From CAVZQN01 sp963837395 (GTDB lineage: Bacteria > Acidobacteriota > HRBIN11 > JAKEFK01): a stretch of DNA of 64,000 bases. The position numbers and the translations under genes were made by a program. The notes under the pieces are model-generated. The model was not told where the DNA came from, made no database searches, and worked only from the letters and a program-made list of their open reading frames with translations. Location: the NCBI GenBank assembly GCA_963837395.1, contig CAWINI010000002.1, forward strand, positions 558,001-622,000. Reading direction: 5' to 3'. Below are positions 16,432-24,440 of the stretch, piece by piece. Within the stretch, counting starts at the first letter, position 1, and each line of letters begins with the position of its first letter.

Positions 16432-17757
16432 ATGGAAGAAAGTCCGAAATTGACAGGAATTCAGTGGGTAATTTGTTTTGTAGCTGCGCTGGGATTCGCC
16501 TTTGATATTTATGAAATATTGATGTTGCCGTTGATTGTCCGCCCGGCCCTGACTGAGCTTGGAAAGATTCAGCTTGGTACTCCTGAATTTGGATATTGGC
16601 GGGATATGCTTTTTTATTTGCCTGCTGTATGCGGTGGGGTTTTTGGGTTGATCGGTGGTTATTTAACGGATCGACTGGGTCGCAGACGAGTTTTAGTATG
16701 GTCCATTTTGCTTTACGCATTATCGGCTCTTGCTGCCGGCTACGCGACTTCTCTTCCATGGTTAGTATTTTTCCGATGCACAACATTTATCGGTGTTTGC
16801 ATTGAATTTGTAGCAGCCGTTGCATGGTTGGCTGAATTATTTCCGCATCCAAAACAACGTGAAGCGGTGCTGGGTTACACTCAGGCATTTTCATCAATTG
16901 GTGGTTTGATGGTAACTGGCGCTTACTATCTTGCAGTCAAATATGCTGATTCGCTTCCTGCTATTCACGATGCTCATCATGCATGGCGTTACGCGTTGAT
17001 ATCGGGTGTGATTCCTGCGATTCCGCTGATTGTGATCCGTCCGTTTTTGCCGGAATCAACAACATGGGCCAGAAAGAAAGCGGAAGGAACGCTGAAACGT
17101 CCGAGTTTTTCGGAACTGTTCGCGCCTGCATTTCTTAAAACGACAATAGTTACAACGATCATGTTTGCATGTAGTTATGGTGCAGCATTTGGCGCAATTC
17201 AACATTTACCGCAAATTGTTCCAGGATTGCCGGAAGTATCATCGCTGCAGAAACCGGCACAACAGATCATCGTAAGTTCAGTTCAATTCTTTCAAGAAAT
17301 GGGTGGTCTGGTTGGTAGATTCATACTTGCATTTCTTGCGATCCGTATTTTGAGCCGTCGCAAGTTGCTGCGAGTCTTTCAAGTGCCCGGATTGTTTCTG
17401 GTACCGTTAGTATTTTTATTTCCTGCAATACATGATCTTCAAATGTTAAAGTGGGGAATATTTTTCGCCGGACTTTTTACTGTTGCGCAATTCAGTTTTT
17501 GGGGAAATTATTTGCCGCGCGTATATCCAACCTATTTACGCGGTACCGGTGAAAGTTTTGCCGCAAATATCGGCGGACGCATGATCGGCACTTCTGCGGC
17601 ATTGTTAACCACGCAACTTTCACGTTTTATGCCTGCCGGACCGCCCTCAACAAAATTGGCTTATGCAGCAGCAGGTGTTGCATTCTTTGTATATGCAGTT
17701 GGATTGATCTGCAGTTTTTGGTTACCTGAACCAAAAACCCAAGAACTGCCTGAGTGA
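16432..17757 (+). CDS. MFS transporter
   Basis: About 441 residues from the ATG at 16432, chosen because GGAGAA precedes it and the 20 residues upstream (from 16372) look unlike a transporter N-terminus. Twelve membrane segments are visible. The sugar-porter/organic-acid type motif G-Y-L-T-D-R-L-G-R-R-R between segments 2 and 3 marks the major facilitator superfamily. A second signature lies in Y-P-T-Y-L-R-G-T-G-E-S in the second half. It probably moves a small organic solute with protons at the inner membrane; the substrate is unknown. Confidence 0.9.
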   Translation: MEESPKLTGIQWVICFVAALGFAFDIYEILMLPLIVRPALTELGKIQLGTPEFGYWRDMLFYLPAVCGGVFGLIGGYLTDRLGRRRVLVWSILLYALSALAAGYATSLPWLVFFRCTTFIGVCIEFVAAVAWLAELFPHPKQREAVLGYTQAFSSIGGLMVTGAYYLAVKYADSLPAIHDAHHAWRYALISGVIPAIPLIVIRPFLPESTTWARKKAEGTLKRPSFSELFAPAFLKTTIVTTIMFACSYGAAFGAIQHLPQIVPGLPEVSSLQKPAQQIIVSSVQFFQEMGGLVGRFILAFLAIRILSRRKLLRVFQVPGLFLVPLVFLFPAIHDLQMLKWGIFFAGLFTVAQFSFWGNYLPRVYPTYLRGTGESFAANIGGRMIGTSAALLTTQLSRFMPAGPPSTKLAYAAAGVAFFVYAVGLICSFWLPEPKTQELPE

Positions 17758-17849
17758 TCGAATTTATTTACCACGGAGCCACGGAGCCACTCATTGGTGA
17801 AGGAAGGTCGCGCTCATGTTATGATCGTTAATGATCGCGGAGGTGGCTG

Positions 17850-19190
17850 TTGGCTGAAGAAAGCGGTGGATTGAAAGGCATATTCAATATCAAAAAAGAA
17901 GAACTGCCATTTTCGCTTTTAATGGGGTCTTATTTTTTCCTGGTCATTACAAGCTTCTGGATCGTAAAGCCTATAAAAAAATCGCTCTTCATCAGTTATT
18001 ACAAAGCTACCGAAGGCTTTGATCTTTTCGGCTGGCACATGTTGGGATCTCAAGCCGAGCTGCTTGCGAAAGTTTTGAATATGGTAGTTGCTGCCGTAGC
18101 TGTAACAGTGTTTACGTGGTTAGCTAGAAAGTACGTTCGTCAACAGCTAACGATAATTTTCTCCTTATTCAGTATTGCTTGTTTTGTCTTATACAGCGTG
18201 CTGGTTAAAAATCCAGGTGGAACCACCGTTTGGTCGATGTACTTATTTGGTGATCTCTACAGCACGCTGATGGTTCCTACATTTTTTGCGTATCTGAATG
18301 ACAGTGTTACGGGTGATCAAGCCAAACGACTTTACGGACTTGTAGGATTTGGCGGCGTTCTTGGAGGTGCCGTAGGAGCAACAACTTTGGCGGCCTTTAT
18401 CAAGCAAGTTTCAAATCCAACCTGGATGCTCATTTTGGCTGGCGTTGCCGTAATTATCATTATCGTTGCAGTTCTCGCATCGCGTATGATTCCGTCCAAA
18501 GGGAAAGCACCAGAAGCAAAAGCAACCACTGAAAAGAAACAAGGCAATGCTGCTCTTGAAGGTGCGCGTCTTGCGTTGAAATCGCCATACTTACTTTCGA
18601 TCGTAGCAATTGTGGGATTGTACGAAATGGTTTCAACAATTATGGATTTTCAATTCAGTTCCAGTGTTGAACATTTTGTTTCCGGAGCAAACATTGGTGC
18701 GCATTTTTCGAAAGTATTTTCAATTACAAATATTTCAGCAATGGTTGTTCAGCTCTTTTTAACAAGCTTTATCATGACCCGATTTGGAGTTGGTATCGCC
18801 CTACTGATTTTGCCTGTTGCTGCAATGATCGGATCAGCGGGATTTTTGATACTTCCATCTCTATTAACCGGGAGCTCTTTGAATACTGCTGATAATGCCT
18901 TCAGCTATTCGATCAATCAATCAGCAAAAGAAGCGTTGTATGTTCCAACTACCAAAGATGAAAAGTATAAAGCGAAAGCTTTTATCGATATGTTTGTGCA
19001 ACGTTTTGCAAAATCTATTGCCGTTGGCCTTAGCTTAATTCTTACCAGTTTCTTTACTGAGTTCAGCACGATTCGATGGCTTTCGCTGTTAGTAGCCATT
19101 ATTCTTGTTGTTTGGATCTTTGCAGCGAGATATGCAGGTCGCAAATTTGATGAAATGACGCGTACACCCAAGGCGGTTGCTGCAGATTAG
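17850..19190 (+). CDS. NTP/NDP exchange transporter (Npt/Tlc-like)
   Basis: 446 residues with about 11-12 membrane segments. The opening segment, with W-I-V-K-P-I-K-K-S-L, resembles ATP/ADP translocases of the Tlc/Npt type, which swap nucleotides across a membrane. The TTG start is supported by a GGAGGT site 6 bases upstream and an in-frame stop just before. Free-living bacteria carry distant homologues whose substrate is not known, so nucleotide exchange is family inference. A CACGGAG-type repeat fragment (17763-17785) lies upstream. Confidence 0.78.
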   Translation: MAEESGGLKGIFNIKKEELPFSLLMGSYFFLVITSFWIVKPIKKSLFISYYKATEGFDLFGWHMLGSQAELLAKVLNMVVAAVAVTVFTWLARKYVRQQLTIIFSLFSIACFVLYSVLVKNPGGTTVWSMYLFGDLYSTLMVPTFFAYLNDSVTGDQAKRLYGLVGFGGVLGGAVGATTLAAFIKQVSNPTWMLILAGVAVIIIIVAVLASRMIPSKGKAPEAKATTEKKQGNAALEGARLALKSPYLLSIVAIVGLYEMVSTIMDFQFSSSVEHFVSGANIGAHFSKVFSITNISAMVVQLFLTSFIMTRFGVGIALLILPVAAMIGSAGFLILPSLLTGSSLNTADNAFSYSINQSAKEALYVPTTKDEKYKAKAFIDMFVQRFAKSIAVGLSLILTSFFTEFSTIRWLSLLVAIILVVWIFAARYAGRKFDEMTRTPKAVAAD

Positions 19191-19291
19191 GTTTCAGATT
19201 GTGAAACGCTGAACATCTTACCGCTTGCTCATCTGACGAAATGCTCGTATGATGGATGCGTCTCAAATAGAACAAAAAACACAAAAGCGTT

Positions 19292-20773
19292 ATGAATGTA
19301 CTCCTGGTCTATCCTGAATATCCTCCTACCTATTGGAGTTTCCGATTCGCAGTTCCGTTTCAAGGTAAGAAAGCCTCTTATCCGCCGCTCGGTTTAATGA
19401 CGATCTCGCCACTGCTTCCAAAGCATTGGAATAAAAAGCTAGTTGATTTGAACACACACCAACTGCAAGACAAAGACCTGGCATGGGCCGATATGGTGAT
19501 GATCAGCGCTATGATTGTGCAAAAAGTTTCAGCGCGTGAAGTGATCAAGCGTGCCAAGGCAATGGGCAAAACTGTTGTAGCTGGTGGTCCGATGTGGGCC
19601 AAAGATACCGATTGTATTGAAGGAATCGATCACATCATTGTCGGAGAATCAGAATATTTACTTCCTGAATTCATTCGCGATTTCGAAGAAGGAACTGCAA
19701 AACCGATTTACTCCTCTTCCGATATGCCGAATTTGCAACATACACCATTGCCCGATTTTGATTTGATCAATTTGAAAAATTACAGCTCAATGCTCGTGCA
19801 GTTTTCGCGCGGGTGCCCGTTTAATTGTGAATTCTGCGACATCATTGAAATTTTCGGCCGCAAAACACGTTGCAAACCATTCGAGCGATTCATAAAAGAA
19901 TTGGATTTGCTTTACGAAAAAGGCTGGCGTAGTTCAGTTTTCATTGTTGATGATAATTTTATCGGAAATAAAACGATCATTAGAAGTCTCCTTCCCCATC
20001 TAGTCCGTTGGCAGAAAGAACATAAATATCCATTCAACTTCTTCACCGAAGCCTCGGTAAATCTGGCGCGTGAAGATGACATGATTAATTTGATGGTGGA
20101 AGCTGGTTTCCGAAAAGTATTTTTGGGAATTGAAACACCGGTAGAAGCAAGTCTGAAGCTCACGCAGAAAATGCAAAATACCACAATGGATTTGGTCGAA
20201 TCAGTTCGGAAAATTCAGCGCGCGGGAATGGAAGTACTTAGCGGGTTTATCGTAGGATTTGATTCCGATCCGCCAGATGTTTTTATGCGAGTGATTGAGT
20301 TTATCCGCACTGCTGCAATTCCGGTTTCGATGGTCGGTCTTTTGTCAGCACTCCCTGGAACTCAGCTCACCAGACGCCTGATGAAAGAAGGCAGGTTATT
20401 AAAGGAGAGTGCCGGCAGCAATACAACTCTGGACTTAAATTTTGTTCCGGTTATGGATGCCCGTAAACTTATCGAAGGTTATAAGAAAATTATTGGGCAT
20501 ATTTATGAACCGCGTGAATATTACGAACGTGTACTTGAATTTCTGTCGCATTACAGGCCCCGAGTCAAATCACATTTACATTTCAGCGATCTAATTGCTT
20601 TCTTTAATTCCATCGTAAAGCAAGGGATTATTGGTAAGGAGCGCTGGGCTTATTGGCCATTCCTGGTAAAAGCCTATCATCGGAATCGAGCGGCTTTTTC
20701 GGAAGCTGTTACCCTTGCAATCATGGGATACCATTTCCGAAAAGTTAGTAAAATCGAACTCGGCTATCAATAG
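19292..20773 (+). CDS. B12-binding-domain radical SAM protein
   Basis: 493 residues. Residues 1-150 form a cobalamin-binding Rossmann domain. The radical SAM core follows, with the [4Fe-4S] cysteines C175, C179 and C182 in G-C-P-F-N-C-E-F-C. The C-terminal 150 residues match the DUF4070-type tail of this class. Such enzymes methylate or rearrange unactivated carbons (the hopanoid methylase HpnP is of this general type), but the substrate is not shown here. The cytoplasmic protein is followed 24 bases later by a small membrane protein gene. Confidence 0.9.
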   Translation: MNVLLVYPEYPPTYWSFRFAVPFQGKKASYPPLGLMTISPLLPKHWNKKLVDLNTHQLQDKDLAWADMVMISAMIVQKVSAREVIKRAKAMGKTVVAGGPMWAKDTDCIEGIDHIIVGESEYLLPEFIRDFEEGTAKPIYSSSDMPNLQHTPLPDFDLINLKNYSSMLVQFSRGCPFNCEFCDIIEIFGRKTRCKPFERFIKELDLLYEKGWRSSVFIVDDNFIGNKTIIRSLLPHLVRWQKEHKYPFNFFTEASVNLAREDDMINLMVEAGFRKVFLGIETPVEASLKLTQKMQNTTMDLVESVRKIQRAGMEVLSGFIVGFDSDPPDVFMRVIEFIRTAAIPVSMVGLLSALPGTQLTRRLMKEGRLLKESAGSNTTLDLNFVPVMDARKLIEGYKKIIGHIYEPREYYERVLEFLSHYRPRVKSHLHFSDLIAFFNSIVKQGIIGKERWAYWPFLVKAYHRNRAAFSEAVTLAIMGYHFRKVSKIELGYQ

Positions 20774-20797
20774 AACTAACCACCAAAGCACAAAGCA

Positions 20798-21199
20798 ATG
20801 ATGCTCCGAGTTTTGTACGCCATCTTTGCTATCCTTACTTTGATTGATGGCATCTGGATGCTGACCGCTCCGGAATCCTGGTATAGAGATTTGCCTGCTG
20901 GAGTTCCCGATACCGGTCCTTATAATGGTCACTTCATCCGCGATCTTGGACTGGTTTTTGCCTTAATTGCTGCAGGATTCTTCTGGTGTGCGGTCCGCTT
21001 GCATCAATCAAAACCTGTGCTATTAGTAATCACAATTTTCTTTGTTGGACATGCATTTCTGCACGTGACGGACCTGCTTCAATCTCGCCTTCCGCACTCT
21101 CACTGGAAGGTGGATACGCCCGCGGTTTTTTTGCCTGCAATTCTATTGATCATTCTCATGTTTGTCCCAATTCGCAACAGATCCGATAGGGCAAATTAG
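20798..21199 (+). CDS. Small four-segment membrane protein
   Basis: 133 residues with four predicted membrane helices and an N-terminal helix that is not clearly cleaved. Motifs include P-E-S-W-Y near residue 26 and D-L-G-L-V-F near 49. It may be co-transcribed with the radical SAM gene. I do not recognise a function. Confidence 0.7.
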   Translation: MMLRVLYAIFAILTLIDGIWMLTAPESWYRDLPAGVPDTGPYNGHFIRDLGLVFALIAAGFFWCAVRLHQSKPVLLVITIFFVGHAFLHVTDLLQSRLPHSHWKVDTPAVFLPAILLIILMFVPIRNRSDRAN

Positions 21200-21289
21200 G
21201 ACGAGTAATTCCTCCCTTAATGTGCTATCTTTTCATTTTGCAAACTTTAAGTACCAGCGAATAAATACTTGAACCAAGGAAGGTCACTT

Positions 21290-22564
21290 ATGTACCTACA
21301 GACTAGACCAGGGGCCATTCGAATTCTACACAGATTGCTGTTCCTACTCTTATTACTGAGCTTTTCAGCATTTCTTTGTGATTATGCGCGCGCGCAATCC
21401 TCACGAGAAGATGAAATTGCACAGCAACAAGCAGAAAAAGCAAAAACTCTGAAACCTTATACTCCGAGCACCGCAGAAAAAATATTGATGAGGGCTCAGA
21501 ATTTTCTGCAAGCACCACAAAATTTTTATCCGTTGATCCCCAGCACCTACCCCAGCGGCGGTTTTGCCTTAGGTGCAGGTTACCGTAGACGGTATGGTGA
21601 TACTGGTTGGTTTGATGTGCATGGTGGATATTCGATCCTGAATTACAAAATGTTGGATGGAACCATACACCTTCCTGAACTCGGCGACGGTGCATTTCAA
21701 ACTGATATCAATGCACATTATGTCGACGCAACTCAAGTTCGATATTTCGGAATAGGAAACGATACTCCTGAAGATGCTGAAACAAATTATGGTTTTAAAC
21801 CAATTACTTTTGGAGTGACTGAAATTGTTTCTGCAGCATGGTGGTTGGATTTCGGCGGCGGCATTGATTATGTCACTTATGAAACAAGTCATGGTGACCG
21901 CGATACAACACCATCAACGGAAGAAGTTTTTGACCCTGTTTTTGGTGCTCCCGGATTGTTTACTGATTTTACGTATTGGAGACCGAGAGGATTCGTTCAA
22001 ATCGATTGGCGGACTACTCAGAATTTGGAACGGCATGATCGTCCGAAATTTGGCGTCACTTATGCGACAAGCGGTGGATTTTACAGAGTTGATTACACGC
22101 GTTACTCCGAACAGGATCTCGGAGGTTTTGACTTTGATCGTGTAGATGCAGAGATTGATCAATTCATACCACTGGTAAGAGCTAACTGGGTCATTGCTCT
22201 GCGCGGGTTGGTCTCAACTACAGATATAGACGCTAACGATCAAATTCCTTTTTTCCTGTTACCTACTTTAGGTGGAGGTTCGGAACTGCGTGGATATCCG
22301 AACTTCCGGTTTACTGATCGAAACCGGATGCTGTTAACGGCAGAATATCGCTGGACAGCTTCCAAGTTTGTGGATATGGCAATTTTTTATGAAGTTGGAA
22401 AAGTGGCTCCCACAAGAAGCGATCTTGATTTTAATGATTTGCATGACAGCTATGGAATCGGAATTCGATTCCATGCACCACGAGTAACCGCACTTCGTTT
22501 TGACGTTGCTCACAGCGATGAAGCGACGGTACGGATAATCATTAGCGGTGGCGCATCGTTTTAA
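21290..22564 (+). CDS. BamA/TamA-like outer-membrane beta-barrel protein
   Basis: About 424 residues from the ATG at 21290, chosen because AGGAAGG lies just upstream (a TTG at 21269 is in frame). A signal peptide ends near A-R-A-Q. The rest is rich in alternating aromatic/hydrophobic strands typical of an Omp85/D15 barrel. G-G-G-S-E-L-R-G-Y-P-N-F-R-F-T-D-R-N resembles the conserved lid-loop R-G-(Y/F) region. No POTRA domain is evident, so it is a short-form barrel. Its gene is 11 bases upstream of the next and the two are surely one operon. Confidence 0.82.
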   Translation: MYLQTRPGAIRILHRLLFLLLLLSFSAFLCDYARAQSSREDEIAQQQAEKAKTLKPYTPSTAEKILMRAQNFLQAPQNFYPLIPSTYPSGGFALGAGYRRRYGDTGWFDVHGGYSILNYKMLDGTIHLPELGDGAFQTDINAHYVDATQVRYFGIGNDTPEDAETNYGFKPITFGVTEIVSAAWWLDFGGGIDYVTYETSHGDRDTTPSTEEVFDPVFGAPGLFTDFTYWRPRGFVQIDWRTTQNLERHDRPKFGVTYATSGGFYRVDYTRYSEQDLGGFDFDRVDAEIDQFIPLVRANWVIALRGLVSTTDIDANDQIPFFLLPTLGGGSELRGYPNFRFTDRNRMLLTAEYRWTASKFVDMAIFYEVGKVAPTRSDLDFNDLHDSYGIGIRFHAPRVTALRFDVAHSDEATVRIIISGGASF

Positions 22565-22575
22565 GGAGGGGCAAC

Positions 22576-24270
22576 ATGAAAACAAAAATAATTTTGGCTT
22601 TGTTTGTTACTTTCATATTCACGTTTTCCGGAATTGGTTCTGCTGCGAAGTTTTATCCTGATGATCCGATAATGCAGGTTAAAGATTCTCAGGATGCCTC
22701 AGGCGTTGTGCCCTGGGACATCAATCTGTTTTTTGATCTTTCGATGAATCTTTTTACTCATCCAGGCGATTCAACACCTAACGTGCGTGCGCAAAGCATC
22801 AACACAATCGATGAAGTTCCGGATTCAAGCTGGTTCACAAATCGTAAAGGGTTAACACCGGAGATGGTTGCGAAGGCAGTAGACACAACAACTGGTCCTG
22901 CGGAAGGCAAATGGACAATTATCTCCAGCAAGAATGATGGTGTTTCACCAGGATTTACGATTAAAGATTCTGCCGGCACCGTCTGGTTCATCAAATTTGA
23001 TGCAAGAGGTTATCGCACCATGGCGACCGGTACTGAAGTTGCGGTGAGTAAACTCTTTTGGGCACTCGGATTTAATGTACCCGAATATCACATCTCCAGA
23101 TTGGATCCAGCAAATCTTGAGATTGCCGAAGGAACAAAAATCAAAATATCTAGCGGCAAAAAACGCGAAATGAAGCCATCCGACATTAGAAAGATGTTAA
23201 AGCTGGTACAAAAAGATCCTGATGGTTCGTTTCGAATTATTGCCAGCAAAGCTTTAGAGGGCAAAGTACTTGGAGGTTTCAAGTTAGACGGCACTCGTCC
23301 GGATGATCCAAATGATGTGATCGCACATGAACATCGTCGCGAGTTGCGTGGTTATGAGGTTTTCGCCGCGTGGTTGAATCATGTTGATTGCAAATCGATT
23401 CAATCCATGGATACGCTCCTTAAGCAGGATGGAAAATCTTATGTTAAGCACCACTTGCTTGATTTCAGTTCCGCTCTTGGTAGTGGATCGATCCATGCAC
23501 ATGAACCATGGGAAGGTTACGAAAGGATTTATGAAGGCGGTGGATACACTGCAGGAGACATAGTTACTCTCGGCTTCCGTGTGGAACATTGGAGAACTGT
23601 AGATCTATACAAATCGCATGCAGTTGGAATCATGCCGAAGAACAACGATGAATGGAATCCTGAAGAATGGAAACCACGCGCTTCCAATGGTGCGTTTTAT
23701 CGCGCCAGACCCGATGATAAATTCTGGGCAGCAAGAAAACTTATGGGGATATCGGAAGACATGATCCGTGCAGCAATTGATACCGGACAATTTGATGATC
23801 CTGAAAGCATCGTGTTTTTGACGAATGCTCTGGTTCAGCGCCGCAATTCAATTGCCAGATTTTACTTGCCGGCAGTGAATCCAATTGTTGATCCTGAATT
23901 GTCAAATGACTTGATCCTGAAGTTCGGGAACGCTGCAGTGGATGCAAATGTTGCAAAAGCTCCTGCGAATTACACAGTCATGTGGAATCGATTTAATAAT
24001 GAAACCGGAGAATCAACTCGTATCGGGAGTAGTGGAAGTTCCACAACTCAAATGAAAGCTCCAACAGCTGTACCGGCAGATGAAGGCGTTTACTTGAAAT
24101 TGGAAATGAGTGCACAGGATCCTACTTATCCATCCTGGAATCAGCCGGTGCTGGCTTATTTCCACAAAACGGGCGGAAGTTGGAAGTTAGTTGGATTTGA
24201 GCGGATGCCTGAAGGCAATCCGCCTTTCTCGGTAACGAAAGAGCAGAAGACTGCTGAAAAAAAGAAGTAA
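22576..24270 (+). CDS. Secreted protein with HipA/lipid-kinase-like motifs, function unknown
   Basis: 564 residues with a signal peptide ending near G-S-A-A. The middle has W-F-I-K-F-D-A-R-G (Lys140), followed by G-T-E-V-A-V-S-K-L-F-W-A-L-G-F-N-V-P-E. Near residue 294 comes H-L-L-D-F-S-S-A-L-G-S-G, whose Asp296-Phe resembles a metal-binding D-F motif. Together these recall HipA/PI3K-like or Fam20-type kinase folds, here exported. That reading is inference from three motifs. It is preceded by GGAGG and lies 11 bases after the outer-membrane barrel gene. Two REP-like hairpins follow. Confidence 0.75.
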   Translation: MKTKIILALFVTFIFTFSGIGSAAKFYPDDPIMQVKDSQDASGVVPWDINLFFDLSMNLFTHPGDSTPNVRAQSINTIDEVPDSSWFTNRKGLTPEMVAKAVDTTTGPAEGKWTIISSKNDGVSPGFTIKDSAGTVWFIKFDARGYRTMATGTEVAVSKLFWALGFNVPEYHISRLDPANLEIAEGTKIKISSGKKREMKPSDIRKMLKLVQKDPDGSFRIIASKALEGKVLGGFKLDGTRPDDPNDVIAHEHRRELRGYEVFAAWLNHVDCKSIQSMDTLLKQDGKSYVKHHLLDFSSALGSGSIHAHEPWEGYERIYEGGGYTAGDIVTLGFRVEHWRTVDLYKSHAVGIMPKNNDEWNPEEWKPRASNGAFYRARPDDKFWAARKLMGISEDMIRAAIDTGQFDDPESIVFLTNALVQRRNSIARFYLPAVNPIVDPELSNDLILKFGNAAVDANVAKAPANYTVMWNRFNNETGESTRIGSSGSSTTQMKAPTAVPADEGVYLKLEMSAQDPTYPSWNQPVLAYFHKTGGSWKLVGFERMPEGNPPFSVTKEQKTAEKKK

Positions 24271-24274
24271 TAAG

Positions 24275-24330
24275 TAGGGGCGAGCGGAAGCTCGCCCTAT
24301 TTTGTGCGGGCGACCTTCTGGTCGCCCCTA
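24275..24330. repeat. Twin REP-like hairpins
   Basis: Two tandem GC-rich palindromes: GGGCGAGC-ggaa-GCTCGCCC (24278-24297) and GGGCGACC-ttct-GGTCGCCC (24308-24327), each with a perfect 8-bp stem and a 4-base loop. The flanks (GTAGGGG and CCCCTAC) are also complementary. They start 5 bases after a stop codon. Confidence 0.8.
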
Positions 24331-24440
24331 CACCGTCCTTTGTGAAAATCACATCGCGAAAAGTCCCGCTTATTCCGTGATTATTGACCTGTCATTCCGA
24401 TGTGTTTAAATCACAGAGGCGTCACTCAGGAGGTCTAGCT

